Source: Planotetraspora silvatica (GTDB taxonomy: Bacteria; Actinomycetota; Actinomycetes; Streptosporangiales; Streptosporangiaceae). Taken from it: DNA of 64,000 nt. This document shows positions 16,521 through 27,044 of this stretch, in pieces. The notes beneath the pieces are model-generated. The model searched no databases. It had not been told where the DNA came from and was given only the letters and a program-made list of their open reading frames with translations. The translations under genes were made by a program, and so were the position numbers. Position 1 is the stretch's first letter. The number at the start of each line of letters is the position of its first letter. The DNA is taken from the NCBI RefSeq assembly GCF_016863315.1, contig NZ_BOOQ01000012.1, positions 1 through 64,000 on the forward strand, written 5' to 3'.

Positions 16521-16904
16521 GTGCACATCGTCTATCCCGTCGTCGTCTCCGCCCTGCTCTTCTCGATCGGCGTGTACGGCGTGCTGGCCCGGCGCAACGC
16601 GATCCTCGTGCTGATGTCGGTCGAGCTCATGCTCAACGCGGTCAACCTCAACCTCGTCGCCTTCGACGTGTGGCTGAGGGACCGGCTGCACGGCGGCCAG
16701 GTGCTCACCCTGTTCGTCATCGTGATCGCGGCCGCCGAGATCGGCCTGGGGCTGGCCATCGTGCTGGCCGTCTATCGCAACCGGCAGAGCATCGACGTCG
16801 ACCGCCTCCGCGACCTGTCGGAGACCGGGGCGTCGGAGGAGGCAGGCCCGCCGGAGGAGCCGGTGGGCGTGGGCGAAGACGCCGACAGGGAGGCCCGGCC
16901 GTGA
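16521..16904 (+). CDS. nuoK: Complex I subunit K
   Basis: A 127-residue protein with three transmembrane helices and the family segment [18 protein letters not shown], which contains the membrane-buried Glu used in proton transfer, plus [21 protein letters not shown]. The last 30 residues are an acidic tail absent from most NuoK proteins. GTG start. Confidence 0.93.
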   Translation: MHIVYPVVVSALLFSIGVYGVLARRNAILVLMSVELMLNAVNLNLVAFDVWLRDRLHGGQVLTLFVIVIAAAEIGLGLAIVLAVYRNRQSIDVDRLRDLSETGASEEAGPPEEPVGVGEDADREARP

Positions 16905-18811
16905 TCTCTGTGGTCGTCCTGATCGTCCTATTACCCTTCGTCGCCGCCGTGGCGGGGCTGCTCGGTTCGCGGTGGCCGCGGGGCGGGAGCCGTACGAAGG
17001 AGAACGACCGCGCCGCCGCACGCAGGGCGGCGTGGTTCGCGATCGCGCCCGTCACGGGGTCACTGCTGCTGACGTTGTGGCTGGCGTCGTGGTCGGCCCG
17101 CGCGCTGCCAAGGGGTTCGGCGTCCTATACGGGTGCGCGATTTTGGGCGGGGCTTCTGCCGGGGAGCACCGAGGGCACGCTCACGATGGTCGAGACCGGG
17201 TCGGTTCCCATCTCGTTCACGCTGCGGGCCGACGGGCTGTCGATCCTGATCGGCGTGCTCGTGGTCGTCGTGGCGCTCGCCGTGCAGGTCTACTCGGTCG
17301 GATACATGCGCGACGATCCGCGCCATCCGTCCTACAGCGCCTTCATCAGCCTGTTCACCAGCGCGATGTTGCTGGTGGTCTACGCGGGGGACCTGATCGT
17401 CCTCTACGCCGGCTGGGAGATCATGGGCCTGTGCTCCTACCTCCTGATCGGGCACTGGTGGGAGGACCGTGCGAACTCCCGGGCCGCGGTCAAGGCCTTC
17501 CTCGTCACCCGGCTCGGTGACGTCGGCTTCCTGTTCGGGATCTTCACGCTGGGGTTCGCGGCCGGCAGCTTCCGGATCGACGACGTGCTGAGCGCCGACA
17601 TCCCCAGGGGCACCCTGATCACGGCGACGATGTTGCTGCTCGCCGGCGTCGCGGGCAAGAGCGCCCAGGTGCCGCTGCAGACCTGGCTGCCGGACGCCAT
17701 GGCCGGCCCCACTCCGATCAGCGCGCTCATCCACGCGGCCACGATGGTCGCGGCCGGAATCTTCATCGTCGCCCGGCTCTACCCGGCCTTCCTCGGCGCC
17801 CAGCCGACGCTCGACGTGCTGGCCGTCGTCGCCGCCATCGGCATGCTGGGTGCGGCGCTGGCCGCCCTCGCGCAGGACGACCTCAAACGTGTCCTCGCCT
17901 ACTCGACGATCAGCCAGCTCGCGTACATGGCCGCGGGGCTCGCCGCGGGATCGGACAAGGCGGCGATCTTCCACTTGCTGACGCACGGCGCGTTCAAGGC
18001 GCTGCTGTTCCTGGGGGCTGGCGCGGTGATCCACCATGTCGGATCCAACCTGATGACCCACATGGGCGGGCTGCGCACCTCGATTCCGATCACGTTCGCG
18101 GCGATGACGGTCGGCTTCGCCGCCCTGATGGGGTTGCCCCCGGCGAGCGGATTCTTCAGCAAGGACGCGGTGATCGCCGCCATCGAGCACTCGCACTCTC
18201 CGGCCCAGCCGTTCCTGTACGGCGCGGCGCTGCTGACCGTCGGGGTGACCGGTGCGTACGCGATGCGCGCCTGGCTGCGGACCTTCTTCGGCCCCGCGAG
18301 GGTCGAGGCGCTGCCGGAGCCGCCGCCGGGGACGGCCCACGTCTTCGACGGCCGCGAGGCGCCGAGGTCGATGCTCTGGCCGATCGGCGTGCTCGCCGTG
18401 CCCGCCCTGCTCCTGGGATTCGCCGGGGTCACCGAGGTCGACTGGGGGTCCGCGCTGGTGAGCCTTATCGTCGCCCTGCTGGGCGCGGGTGTCGTCTACG
18501 CCTTCTGGCGCGGTGCCCCCCACCAGGACCCGGCCCGGATGCTCGGCCCGTTCCGCACGGCGTGCGAGCGGGCGTTCTACGTGGACGAGGCGTACCGCGC
18601 GGTGTTCGCGCGACCGGTCCTCCGCCTGGCTCGCGGGGTCGTCAGGACCGACGGCCAGGTGGTCGACGGCGCCGTCCGGGGCGCGGGCCGGCTGACGATG
18701 AGCCTGTCCGGGTTCGTGCGCCTGGCCCAGAACGGCAATGCCCAGCTCTACGTGACGGGCCTGCTGGCGGGACTCCTGCTGATCACGGTGGCGGCGGTGG
18801 TGCTGGGATGA
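16901..18811 (+). CDS. nuoL: Complex I subunit L (antiporter-like)
   Basis: GTG start overlapping the nuoK stop gives 636 residues. Antiporter-core motifs: [92 protein letters not shown] and [20 protein letters not shown]. The conserved Glu and Lys/His path residues are present. It forms the distal proton pump module with its long lateral helix at the C-terminus. Confidence 0.95.
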   Translation: MISVVVLIVLLPFVAAVAGLLGSRWPRGGSRTKENDRAAARRAAWFAIAPVTGSLLLTLWLASWSARALPRGSASYTGARFWAGLLPGSTEGTLTMVETGSVPISFTLRADGLSILIGVLVVVVALAVQVYSVGYMRDDPRHPSYSAFISLFTSAMLLVVYAGDLIVLYAGWEIMGLCSYLLIGHWWEDRANSRAAVKAFLVTRLGDVGFLFGIFTLGFAAGSFRIDDVLSADIPRGTLITATMLLLAGVAGKSAQVPLQTWLPDAMAGPTPISALIHAATMVAAGIFIVARLYPAFLGAQPTLDVLAVVAAIGMLGAALAALAQDDLKRVLAYSTISQLAYMAAGLAAGSDKAAIFHLLTHGAFKALLFLGAGAVIHHVGSNLMTHMGGLRTSIPITFAAMTVGFAALMGLPPASGFFSKDAVIAAIEHSHSPAQPFLYGAALLTVGVTGAYAMRAWLRTFFGPARVEALPEPPPGTAHVFDGREAPRSMLWPIGVLAVPALLLGFAGVTEVDWGSALVSLIVALLGAGVVYAFWRGAPHQDPARMLGPFRTACERAFYVDEAYRAVFARPVLRLARGVVRTDGQVVDGAVRGAGRLTMSLSGFVRLAQNGNAQLYVTGLLAGLLLITVAAVVLG

Positions 18812-20499
18812 GCTGGCTTCTCCTCGCGCTGCTCGCGGTGCCTCTGGCCGGCGCCGCGAGCCTGACCGCGCCGGCGTTCAGGGGGCGGGCGGTGAGCCTG
18901 CACGGGATCGCCGTCTCGGCGGTGACCTTCGTGCTCGCGGTCGTCGTCGCCGCGGTCTTCGACTACGGGGACGCGGGCCGCATGCGGCTCCAGACCGACT
19001 GGTCGTGGATCCCGGGGCTCGACCTGCGGTTCCACCTCGGAGTGGACGGCATCTCGCTGCCGCTGGTCGTGCTGACCGCGTTGCTGAGCCTGTTGTGCTT
19101 CGTCCACCTCGCCGGGCATCCACCGGACGGCGGGCGCCTCCGGGCCCTGGTGTTCACGCTGCTCGTCCTCGAAGTCGGGATGATCGGCACCTTCCTCGCC
19201 CTCGATCTGCTGCTGTTCTTCGTGTTCTTCGAGGTCGTGCTGATCCCGATGTACTTCGTGATCGCGATCTGGGGCGGCCGTCACCGGCGTGCGGCCGCGG
19301 TGAAGTTCATCCTCTACACGCTGCTCGGCTCGGCCGTGCTCCTGCTCGGCCTGCTGGTGATCTGGACCCAGACGGGCACCCTCGACATGGTCGAGCTGAC
19401 CGCTCGGCACGGGGCGGGGATCGCGAGGTCCGTGCAGATCGTGGCGTTCCTGGCCGTCGGGATCGGCCTCGCGGTCAAGACGCCGATGTGGCCCCTCCAC
19501 ACCTGGCTGCCCGACGCCCACACCGAGGCGCCGACGGTCGGCTCGGTCCTGCTGGCGGGCGTGCTGCTGAAGATGGGCTCGTACGGCTTCGCCAGGATCG
19601 CGATCCCGATCCTGCCCGAGGGCGCCGCCGCCCTCGCTCCCTGGCTGGGGGCGCTCGCCGTGGTCGGGATCATCTACGGATCGCTGGCCTGTCTCGCCCA
19701 GCGCGACCTCAAGCGCATGATCGCCTACTCCTCGGTCGGCCACATGGGCTTCGTGCTGCTCGGCTTCGCGACGCTCACCCCGGTGGGCATGAACGCCGCG
19801 CTCTTCGGCAACATCGCGCACGGTCTGATCACCGGTCTGCTGTTCTTCGTCGCCGGAGGGATCAAGGAACGGTACGGCACGGCGGACATGGTCAGGCTCG
19901 GCGGCGGCATGTTGCGCCGCCTGCCGTACATCGGCTCGCTGCTCACCTTCGCCTGCGTCGCCTCGCTCGGCCTGCCGGGGCTGGCCGGGTTCTGGGGCGA
20001 GATGCTCGCCCTGCTGGGGGCGTTCCGGCCCGCCGCCGGGCTGTCCCGGCCGCTCTTCCTCGTGTTCATGGCCGTCGGCGGCGTCGGCACGGTGCTCACG
20101 GCCGCGTACTTCCTGGTGATGTTGTCGAGGGTCACCCACGGCAGGGCGCGGGAGATCGTCCCCGTCGGCCCGCCGCTCGCCTCGTCGGAGGAGGTCCGTG
20201 TCGTGCTCGGTCCCGGCGAGCCGGTCGAGCCCGTCGCCACGGGGACGGCCGTCGCCGACGTCGAGGACTCCGGGCCCGCGCCTTCCGGCGCCCGTCTGCC
20301 CCGGGCCGACGCGCCCGCGCCTTCCGGCGCCCGTCTGCCGCGGGCCGGCCGCCTGGCGGATGTGACGGCCGGTGAACTGGCCGCGTGGGTGCCGCTCGTG
20401 GCGCTGACCATCCTGTTCGGCGTCTGGCCCAAGGCGCTGCTCGCCCTCACGGGACCCGCCGTGCAGGCGATCTTCGGTCTCGGAGGCGGCGCCGGATGA
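18808..20499 (+). CDS. nuoM: Complex I subunit M (antiporter-like)
   Basis: The 563-residue protein has LFFVFFEVVLIPMYFVIAIWGG, KTPMWPLHTWLPDAHTEAPTVGSVLLAGVLLKMGSYG and SSVGHMGFVLLGFATLT. Between the last helices is an inserted loop near residues 490-520 made of a nearly exact repeat, APSGARLPRAD then APSGARLPRAG, encoded by about 30 repeated bases around 20278-20345. ATGA overlaps at both ends. Confidence 0.95.
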   Translation: MSWLLLALLAVPLAGAASLTAPAFRGRAVSLHGIAVSAVTFVLAVVVAAVFDYGDAGRMRLQTDWSWIPGLDLRFHLGVDGISLPLVVLTALLSLLCFVHLAGHPPDGGRLRALVFTLLVLEVGMIGTFLALDLLLFFVFFEVVLIPMYFVIAIWGGRHRRAAAVKFILYTLLGSAVLLLGLLVIWTQTGTLDMVELTARHGAGIARSVQIVAFLAVGIGLAVKTPMWPLHTWLPDAHTEAPTVGSVLLAGVLLKMGSYGFARIAIPILPEGAAALAPWLGALAVVGIIYGSLACLAQRDLKRMIAYSSVGHMGFVLLGFATLTPVGMNAALFGNIAHGLITGLLFFVAGGIKERYGTADMVRLGGGMLRRLPYIGSLLTFACVASLGLPGLAGFWGEMLALLGAFRPAAGLSRPLFLVFMAVGGVGTVLTAAYFLVMLSRVTHGRAREIVPVGPPLASSEEVRVVLGPGEPVEPVATGTAVADVEDSGPAPSGARLPRADAPAPSGARLPRAGRLADVTAGELAAWVPLVALTILFGVWPKALLALTGPAVQAIFGLGGGAG

Positions 20500-21980
20500 T
20501 CCAGTCGATCGACTACTCCGCCGTCGCCGTCCCGCTGATCCTCGCGCTGACGGCCGGGCTGGTCCTGCTGCTGGACGCCTTCCTGCCCGCGCGGCCCGGT
20601 GGCGGGCGCCTGCTGGGCGTCGTCGCGCTCGGCGGCGTCGCCGTGGCGCTCGCCGTCCTCGTGGCGCAGGCCGTACGAGGAGGGGAGCGGCGCACCTTCT
20701 GCGTGCCTCCCTCGCTCGGATCCGCAGCGTCGTGTTCGTTCGTCCTCGACCGGTTCACGCTCGTCTTCATGGCGCTCGTGCTCGCCGCCGGGGTCGTCGT
20801 CGTGCTGTTGTCCATGGCGGAGACGTCCGGTGGGCGCGTTCCGGTCGGCGAATGGTATTTCCTGCTGCTCGGAACGCTCACCGGAGCGGTGCTGCTGGCG
20901 GCCTCACGTGACCTGATCATGCTCGTCGTCTCGCTGGAACTCGTGTCCCTGCCGGTGTTCGCGCTGACGGCGATGCGGCGCTACGACGGCCGTGCCTCCG
21001 AGGCGGCCCTCAAGCTGTTCCTCGTGTCCGTGGTCTCCACCGCGATCATGCTGTTCGGCGTCTCGTTGTTGTACGGCGTGACCGGCTCGGTGCATCTGGA
21101 CCGCATCGCCGCCTTCTACGCGTCCGGGCAGAGCGCCGCGCCGGCCGGGGTCGGCCAGGGGGTCACGACCGTCGCGATCGTGCTGGTGCTGGCCGGATTC
21201 GGATTCAAGGTCGCCGCCGTGCCGTTCCACTTCTGGGCGGCCGACGTCTACCAGGGCGCGCCGATCCCGGTGGCGGCGCTGCTGTCGGTCATCTCCAAGG
21301 CCGCGGGGTTCGCCGGGCTGGTCCTGATCCTGACGACCGCGCTGGCGAGCCAGGCCGCCGTGTGGGCGCCCGTCGTCGCCGTCATCGCCGCCCTGACCAT
21401 GACCGCCGGCAACGTGCTGGCGATGCGGCAACGCCATGCCGTACGGCTGCTCGCCTGGTCGTCGGTCGCCCAGTCCGGTTACATCCTCGCCCCGCTGGCC
21501 GCCTTCGCCGGCGTCCCGCGGGACGCCGTGGGCGCGTCCGTGGCCTACCTGGCGTTCTACGCGGCGATGAACCTCGTGGCGTTCGGCGTCGTCATGCTGG
21601 TGTCCCGGGCCCGGGAGCGGAACGACCTGGACGACTACCAGGGTCTGGCCTTCCACAGCCCGGTCGCGGCGCTGTCCCTCGCCTTCTCGCTCATCTGCCT
21701 GGCGGGGCTTCCCCCCGGGCTCGCGGGGCTGTTCGCCAAGGTGGTCGTCTTCCGCGCGATCGTCGACGGAGGGCTCGGCTGGCTCGCCGTCGTGATGGCC
21801 GTCAACACGGTCATCGGGCTCTACTACTACATCGCCTGGACGGCCCGGCTCTTCACCCCGCTGTCCACGGGCACTCACCGATCCGGGTCCGCGCCCGTCG
21901 CGGTGGCCGTGGGACTGGCCGTGATCGTCACGCTGGTCTTCTCCGTCGCCCCCCAGGTGGTGCTGTCGGCGGTGGGCTGA
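20496..21980 (+). CDS. nuoN: Complex I subunit N (antiporter-like)
   Basis: The 494-residue membrane protein shows FGFKVAAVPFHFWAADVYQGAPIPVAALLSVISKAAGFAGL and LLAWSSVAQSGYILAPLAAF, the NuoN version of the antiporter core. It is the last gene of the operon; downstream there is only a weak hairpin before htpX, 85 bases on. Confidence 0.95.
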   Translation: MIQSIDYSAVAVPLILALTAGLVLLLDAFLPARPGGGRLLGVVALGGVAVALAVLVAQAVRGGERRTFCVPPSLGSAASCSFVLDRFTLVFMALVLAAGVVVVLLSMAETSGGRVPVGEWYFLLLGTLTGAVLLAASRDLIMLVVSLELVSLPVFALTAMRRYDGRASEAALKLFLVSVVSTAIMLFGVSLLYGVTGSVHLDRIAAFYASGQSAAPAGVGQGVTTVAIVLVLAGFGFKVAAVPFHFWAADVYQGAPIPVAALLSVISKAAGFAGLVLILTTALASQAAVWAPVVAVIAALTMTAGNVLAMRQRHAVRLLAWSSVAQSGYILAPLAAFAGVPRDAVGASVAYLAFYAAMNLVAFGVVMLVSRARERNDLDDYQGLAFHSPVAALSLAFSLICLAGLPPGLAGLFAKVVVFRAIVDGGLGWLAVVMAVNTVIGLYYYIAWTARLFTPLSTGTHRSGSAPVAVAVGLAVIVTLVFSVAPQVVLSAVG

Positions 21981-21993
21981 GATCACAGCCCCT

Positions 21994-22042
21994 GTTCAGC
22001 GGGGAACGTTCAGCCAGGCAGTAGGCGTTAGTAAGGCTGAAC
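21994..22042. promoter_or_regulatory. Repeated GTTCAGC elements upstream of htpX
   Basis: GTTCAGC occurs at 21994 and 22008 as direct copies, and the second (GTTCAGCC) has an inverted partner GGCTGAAC at 22035. They lie 25-70 bases before the htpX start and could be operator sites for a stress regulator. Which regulator is unknown. Confidence 0.4.
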
Positions 22043-22065
22043 ACACCGAACCGTGAGGAGGAGGC

Positions 22066-22914
22066 GTGCACCACAACAGCCTGCGGACCGCGGTCCTTCT
22101 GGGAGCGCTGTCCGCGTTGATCCTGGTGGTGGGGGCCTGGGTCGGGGATGGCGCGGGCATGCGGTTCGCGCTGGTGGTCGCGCTCTTCGCGAACGGTCTC
22201 GCGTACTTCTTCTCCGACAAGATCGCACTGTCCGCCATGCGGGCCCGGCCGGTCGCCGAGGTCGAGCAGCCGGTGTTGTACCGGATCGTGCGGGAACTGT
22301 CCTACGACGCCCGCCAGCCCATGCCCCGGCTGTACGTGTCGCCGACCATGCAGCCCAACGCGTTCGCCACGGGCCGCAACCCGCGCAACGCGGCCGTCTG
22401 CGTGACCCACGGCATCCTCGGCATCCTCAACGAGCGCGAACTCAAGGGGGTCATCGGGCACGAGTTGTCGCACGTGTACAACCGCGACATCCTGATCTCC
22501 TCGATCGCCGGCGCGCTGGCCACGATGATCACCTACTTCGGTTACATCGGCCTGTTCTTCGGCTCGGACGACGACGAGGGCCCGGGAATCCTGGGCGCCC
22601 TCCTCGTCATGATCCTCGGGCCCGTCGCCGCGTCGATGATCCAGATGGCGATCTCCCGGTCGCGGGAGTTCGCGGCCGACGAGTCCGGGGCCCGGCTGAC
22701 GGGCGACCCGCTCGCGCTGGCCTCCGCGCTGCGGAAGATCGAGATGGGCATCCGCCAGCTGCCGCTCCCCGAGAACGGACGGCTGGCGTCGGCGAGTCAC
22801 ATGATGATCGCGAACCCGTTCCGCCAGGCCGGGATCGGCAGGCTGTTCTCCACGCACCCGCCGATCGCCGAGCGGATCTCCCGTCTGGAGCGGATGGCGG
22901 GCTATCGCCGCTGA
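22066..22914 (+). CDS. htpX: HtpX-family membrane zinc metalloprotease
   Basis: The 282-residue protein has two N-terminal transmembrane helices, the catalytic zinc motif VIGHELSHVYNRD, a further helix pair, and the third zinc ligand in SREFAADESGARL. HtpX degrades damaged membrane proteins. GTG start behind GGAGGAGG. It directly follows the nuo operon, an arrangement I recall from other actinobacteria. Confidence 0.93.
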   Translation: MHHNSLRTAVLLGALSALILVVGAWVGDGAGMRFALVVALFANGLAYFFSDKIALSAMRARPVAEVEQPVLYRIVRELSYDARQPMPRLYVSPTMQPNAFATGRNPRNAAVCVTHGILGILNERELKGVIGHELSHVYNRDILISSIAGALATMITYFGYIGLFFGSDDDEGPGILGALLVMILGPVAASMIQMAISRSREFAADESGARLTGDPLALASALRKIEMGIRQLPLPENGRLASASHMMIANPFRQAGIGRLFSTHPPIAERISRLERMAGYRR

Positions 22915-22919
22915 CGCGG

Positions 22920-23495
22920 TCAGGAGCGCAGGGTCGCCGGGTCGGTCTCCTCGGCCCGCAGTCCGGGCAGGCCGTCGATGCTCTCGCGGTTGTTCCTGGC
23001 CCGGTAGTCCCGCTTCTGCTGGACGTCCTTGCGCCCGGCCCACTCGTCGAGCAGGGTCCGGTCCTGGTCGTAGCTCATGAAGGGGACGGAGAACCCACAC
23101 GAGTCGGAGATACGGTCGCAGTCGACGACGATGATCGACCTGACCCCCGGATGCGGGCCGAAGAGCTTGATCAGGCCGTCGAACTCCGTGTCGTGCGGCG
23201 TGACGACGCGGCCCGTGCCGTACAGGCGGACGATGGTGGGCGGCCCGCTGAAGGCGCAGAACATCACGGTGATGCGGCCGTTGTCGCGCAGGTGGGCGAT
23301 CGTCTCGACGCCGCTTCCGTCCAGATCGAGATAGGCGACGGTGACGTCGTCGATGACGGCGAAGGTGTCGGCGTACCCCTTGGGGGACACGTTCACGTGG
23401 CCGCCGCTCTGTGGCGCCGTCGCGACGAAGTAGACCGGCTGGGCGGAGATGAAGTCGCGCAACCTGTCGGTGAGCCGCTCATAGATCTTCCCCAT
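22920..23495 (-). CDS. Pyridoxamine 5'-phosphate oxidase family protein
   Basis: Start set at MGKIYERLTDRLRDF (23495), 191 residues. The flavin-binding split-barrel is indicated by FISAQPVYFVATAPQSGGHVNVSPKGY, VAYLDLDGSGVETIAHLRDNGRITVMFCAFSG and IVRLYGTGRVV. Members bind FMN or F420; many are of unknown substrate. It converges on htpX with five bases between stops. Confidence 0.85.
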   Translation of the reverse strand: MGKIYERLTDRLRDFISAQPVYFVATAPQSGGHVNVSPKGYADTFAVIDDVTVAYLDLDGSGVETIAHLRDNGRITVMFCAFSGPPTIVRLYGTGRVVTPHDTEFDGLIKLFGPHPGVRSIIVVDCDRISDSCGFSVPFMSYDQDRTLLDEWAGRKDVQQKRDYRARNNRESIDGLPGLRAEETDPATLRS

Positions 23496-23555
23496 GTCGC
23501 GACCATATCCCGAGGGTGCATATCGGGAAATCCCCGGCAATTTCCGCGAAGGAGG

Positions 23556-23987
23556 TCAGACGTCCTCCGCCGCCGCGAGGCGGTCCATGAGTTCGCCGGC
23601 CAGGTAGAGCAGGTGGCGCTCGGCGGGCGAAAGGTGCCGGGCGATCGCGGTCCCTAGCCAATCGTCTCGGTGCGACATGTCCTCGATGAGCGCGGCCTCG
23701 CCGGCCGGCGTGAGGGTCAGCAGCGACTGCCGTCCGTCGGAGGGGTCGCGGTCGCGCGCCACGAGCCCGTGCCGTTCCAGGTCGGCCAGCACGCGCGTCA
23801 TCGACTGGGCTCGCACGTGGTCCGCCGCGGCGATCTCCTTCGGCGTCATGCCCCGGTTCCGGTAGAGATGCGCGAGCACGCTCAGCTTGGCGCCGCTGAG
23901 GCTCTCCGCCGGTCTCTCCGCGCGCAGTCGTCTGGCGAGCCGCATCGCGCCTCGCCGTACCGCGGCTGTCCCTTCGTGCTCCTCCAC
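23556..23987 (-). CDS. MarR-family transcriptional regulator
   Basis: From the GTG at 23987 the product has 143 residues with a winged helix: LSVLAHLYRNRGMTPKEIAAADHVRAQSMTRVLADLERHGLVARDRDPSDGRQSLLTLTPAGEA. Such repressors answer to aromatic acids or drugs. It is divergent from the FUSC exporter, which is its probable target. TTG at 23993 is an alternative start. Confidence 0.85.
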   Translation of the reverse strand: MEEHEGTAAVRRGAMRLARRLRAERPAESLSGAKLSVLAHLYRNRGMTPKEIAAADHVRAQSMTRVLADLERHGLVARDRDPSDGRQSLLTLTPAGEAALIEDMSHRDDWLGTAIARHLSPAERHLLYLAGELMDRLAAAEDV

Positions 23988-24048
23988 GCTCAAGATCCTA
24001 CGTTGTGCCTTGCTAGTAGGCCTTATCCGGGGCGAAAATCGTACGCAT
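23988..24048. promoter_or_regulatory. Divergent marR/FUSC promoter region
   Basis: The 61 bases contain CCTAC and GTAGG as inverted ends of a 24-base segment (23997-24020, TTGTGCCTTGCTAG inside), a candidate MarR operator placed where it could shut both genes. Spacing and symmetry are imperfect. Confidence 0.35.
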
Positions 24049-25482
24049 ATGCTTACGAATATTCCCCGGTCCTTCGTCGCGGCGGTGGGCACCGCCGCGA
24101 CGCTGGGCGTGCTCTGCTCGGTCGCGGGAGAGCGGCAACCGCTGGGCGCCGTCATTCTCGGCGTCGTCCTGGCGATCTCACTGGAACGCACGAAGGCCGG
24201 TCGCCGCTCTCTGCTGGTCGTGCCCGTGGTCGCCGCGACCGGCCTGATCGGCGCCCTGATGCACTGGTCGCCGCTGCTGGGAGAGGCCGTCTTCGTGGCC
24301 GCGGTCTTCGTGTCGATCCACCTGCGCCGGTACGGTTCCCGGGCCTCCGCGATCGGCCGCATGATGCTGTTTCCGCTGGTCGGGCTCTTCATCGCGCCGG
24401 TTCCCGTGGGACACGATCCGTGGAGCGCCCTGGTGTGGGCGGTCGTGGCGAGCGCCGTCGCGGTCGGATGGACCGCCCTCACCTCGATCCGCGCCACCTC
24501 GATCCGCACCCCGGCCGGGGAGCGAATCCAGGAGGGAACCGCCGGATCGGTTCACACGAGATTCGCCGCGCAGTCGGCGACCGCGCTGGCCCTGGCCTTC
24601 GCCATCGGCCACCTGCTCTTCCCCGGCCACTGGCCCTGGGTGGTGATCAGCGCGTTCACCGTGTCGGTGGGGGCGCGGTCCCGAGGTCACGTCGTGCACC
24701 GGAGCGTCCAGCGCACTGGTGGCGCCCTCCTCGGAACGGCCACCTCCACCCTCGTCGGCGTCCTGGTCCTCGGCCACGGATGGCTCGTGGCCGTGACGAT
24801 CTTCGGATACCTTCTGGCCGGGCTCATCCTGCGCGACCGCGACTACGCCTACTGGTCCTTCTGCGTGACCAGCATCCTCGCGCTGCTGTACGGGCTCGCC
24901 GCTCCGGCAGGGGTCTCGGGGATCGAGGTCCTCGGGGAGAGGCTGGCCGCCGTCGTCGCCGGGTGCCTGTGCGGGGTCCTGGCGGCCTGGGTCCTCGTCC
25001 CGGTCAGGACCGAGGCGGTCATGCGGAAGAACCTCGCGCGGACCCTGGCCGCGCTGGGGGCGCTGCTCGAGAAGCCCGGCGAGGACAGCCGGCGCGAGTT
25101 CGACAAGAACGTGGCGGCGCTCCGCGTGGCCGCCGAACCCGCCCTGGCCTGGCGGCGGATCATCCGGCGGCCCGGCCTGGCGGACTGCGTCGAGCCGCTG
25201 GCGTCCTGCGGAGCCCTGGCCGAGGACACGGACGCCGGCGGTGGGCCGGCCGGACGGGTGGCCCGCGGAGCGCTGCGGCGCAACATCGGAGCCACCCGGC
25301 TGGCCCTCGCCCGGCGGCCCGTCCCCGAACTGGTGCCGGTGGCGGTGCCCGACGCGGGGTCGCCGCTCGCGACGCTCGACCGGACTCTCAGGCAGGTCCA
25401 CGCGACCGTCTCCGCAGCGCTCGTCCTGGCGCCGAGCCTGCCGGGCTCGCCCGCATCCGGCGCCGGGACGGCGTCCGGCTAG
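24049..25482 (+). CDS. FUSC-family (aromatic acid exporter-like) membrane protein
   Basis: ATG at 24049 gives 477 residues. Two sets of hydrophobic helices are seen, the second matching the FUSC pattern [51 protein letters not shown] ... [19 protein letters not shown] cytoplasmic C-terminal region of about 130 residues follows. The family exports fusaric and hydroxy-aromatic acids. Its stop overlaps the stop of the convergent ABC ATPase gene. Confidence 0.8.
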   Translation: MLTNIPRSFVAAVGTAATLGVLCSVAGERQPLGAVILGVVLAISLERTKAGRRSLLVVPVVAATGLIGALMHWSPLLGEAVFVAAVFVSIHLRRYGSRASAIGRMMLFPLVGLFIAPVPVGHDPWSALVWAVVASAVAVGWTALTSIRATSIRTPAGERIQEGTAGSVHTRFAAQSATALALAFAIGHLLFPGHWPWVVISAFTVSVGARSRGHVVHRSVQRTGGALLGTATSTLVGVLVLGHGWLVAVTIFGYLLAGLILRDRDYAYWSFCVTSILALLYGLAAPAGVSGIEVLGERLAAVVAGCLCGVLAAWVLVPVRTEAVMRKNLARTLAALGALLEKPGEDSRREFDKNVAALRVAAEPALAWRRIIRRPGLADCVEPLASCGALAEDTDAGGGPAGRVARGALRRNIGATRLALARRPVPELVPVAVPDAGSPLATLDRTLRQVHATVSAALVLAPSLPGSPASGAGTASG

Positions 25483-26219
25483 TCCCCCGGATGCAGGACG
25501 CGGTGGAGGAACTCGCGTGTCCTGTTGTGCTGAGGCGCGGCGATGACCTGCGCCGGCGGCCCGTCCTCGACGATCACGCCCTGGTCCATGAAGACCACCC
25601 GGTCGGCCACCTCGCGGGCGAAGCCCATCTCGTGGGTGACCACCAGCATGGTCATGCCGTCCTCGGCGAGACGCCGCATGACCTGGAGGACGTCGCCGAC
25701 GAGTTCGGGGTCGAGCGCCGAGGTCGGCTCGTCGAACAACATCAGCGACGGGTTCATCGCCAGCGCCCGGGCGATGGCCACCCGCTGCTGCTGTCCGCCG
25801 GACAGCTGAGCGGGGTAGGACTCCGCCTTCTCGCTGAGCCCGACCTTCTCCAGGTTCTCCCGCGCGATCCGTACGGCCTCCGCCCGCGGGCGCTTGAGCA
25901 CCCGCTCCTGGGCGATGGTGACGTTGCGCAGCACGGTGAGGTGCGCGAAGAGGTTGAACTGCTGGAAGACCATGCCGAGCCGCCGCCTGGCGGCGTCGAT
26001 GTCCACATCGGGGTGGGTGAGCTCGATGCCGTCGACGAACACTTGGCCGGAGGTGGGCTGCTCCAGCAGGTTGACGCAGCGCAGCAGCGTCGACTTGCCC
26101 GAGCCCGATGGTCCGATGACGCAGACGACCTGGCCGGTCTCGACGCTGAAGTCGATGCCCTTGAGCACTTCGAGCTTGCCGAAGGACTTGTGCAGATTCC
26201 TGATCTCGACGGTGCTCAT
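25479..26219 (-). CDS. Polar amino-acid ABC transporter ATPase
   Basis: The 246-residue ATPase has Walker [10 protein letters not shown] near residue 36, Q-loop [12 protein letters not shown], signature [15 protein letters not shown], Walker [13 protein letters not shown] and switch His in VVTHEMGFA. The FNLFxHLTV and [14 protein letters not shown] wording is that of glutamine/glutamate (PAAT) importers. Last gene of a three-gene operon; its ATG overlaps the permease stop. Confidence 0.93.
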   Translation of the reverse strand: MSTVEIRNLHKSFGKLEVLKGIDFSVETGQVVCVIGPSGSGKSTLLRCVNLLEQPTSGQVFVDGIELTHPDVDIDAARRRLGMVFQQFNLFAHLTVLRNVTIAQERVLKRPRAEAVRIARENLEKVGLSEKAESYPAQLSGGQQQRVAIARALAMNPSLMLFDEPTSALDPELVGDVLQVMRRLAEDGMTMLVVTHEMGFAREVADRVVFMDQGVIVEDGPPAQVIAAPQHNRTREFLHRVLHPGD

Positions 26220-27040
26220 CGGCTCGCTCCCTGGCGTGCTTCCATCCGGCGGGCCGCATACCCCAACGGGATCGTGATCAGCAGGTAGGTCAAGCCGGTG
26301 ACCAGGAGCGGTGTCGGGTTGGCGAACGTCGAGGACTGGTCGTTGCCGAACTTCGCGAGCTCGACCTGGGTGGCCGTCACTCCGAGGATCAGTACCAGCG
26401 ACGAGTCCTTCAGAAGAGCGACGAGCTGGTTGGTGAGCGGTGGTACGACGATCCGGATCGCCTGCGGGATGACGATCGACACCATTGCGCGTCCGTGCGG
26501 CATGCCCAAAGAGCGCGCCGCCTCCATCTGCCCCTTGGGCACCGCCTGGATGCCGGCCCGGAAGTTCTCCGCCATGTAGGCCGCAGAGACCATGCCGAGC
26601 CCCAGCGCCGCCTGGCCATACACGCCACCGGGCAGTTCGAAGCCGGGGAAGGCCAGCGGGACACTGATGATCATCAGGAAGACGACCAGGATCGGCAGCC
26701 CGCGGAAGATCTCGATGTAGATGGCCGACAACCACCGGTAGGGTGCGACCCGGGACAGCCGCATCAGGGCCAGCACCAGGCCGAAGGCGAAGCCGAGTAC
26801 GAAGCCGGACACGGTGTAGATCACGGTGTTCCGGAGGGCCACCGTGAACAGCTCGGGCAGGCCCTCCTTCGCGACATCGAGGTTAAGGAACGACTGCTGG
26901 ATGGCCGACCAGTCGGCCAGCGCAGCGAGCAGGACGGCGACCGCGATCAGCACGGCGTACTGCATGCCCCGGCTGGCCCGCTGTCGCTGCCGGAGGGTGA
27001 GCCGCCTCCCGGAGGAGGCGGGCGTCTGTTGGTCGGCCAT
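26216..27040 (-). CDS. Polar amino-acid ABC transporter permease
   Basis: A 274-residue membrane protein with the His/Glu/Gln/Arg-permease features: [42 protein letters not shown], and the coupling helix [27 protein letters not shown], then [27 protein letters not shown] one codon upstream (27043) is an alternative start. Two copies or a homodimer would complete the importer. Confidence 0.92.
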   Translation of the reverse strand: MADQQTPASSGRRLTLRQRQRASRGMQYAVLIAVAVLLAALADWSAIQQSFLNLDVAKEGLPELFTVALRNTVIYTVSGFVLGFAFGLVLALMRLSRVAPYRWLSAIYIEIFRGLPILVVFLMIISVPLAFPGFELPGGVYGQAALGLGMVSAAYMAENFRAGIQAVPKGQMEAARSLGMPHGRAMVSIVIPQAIRIVVPPLTNQLVALLKDSSLVLILGVTATQVELAKFGNDQSSTFANPTPLLVTGLTYLLITIPLGYAARRMEARQGASR

Positions 27041-27044
27041 CACG

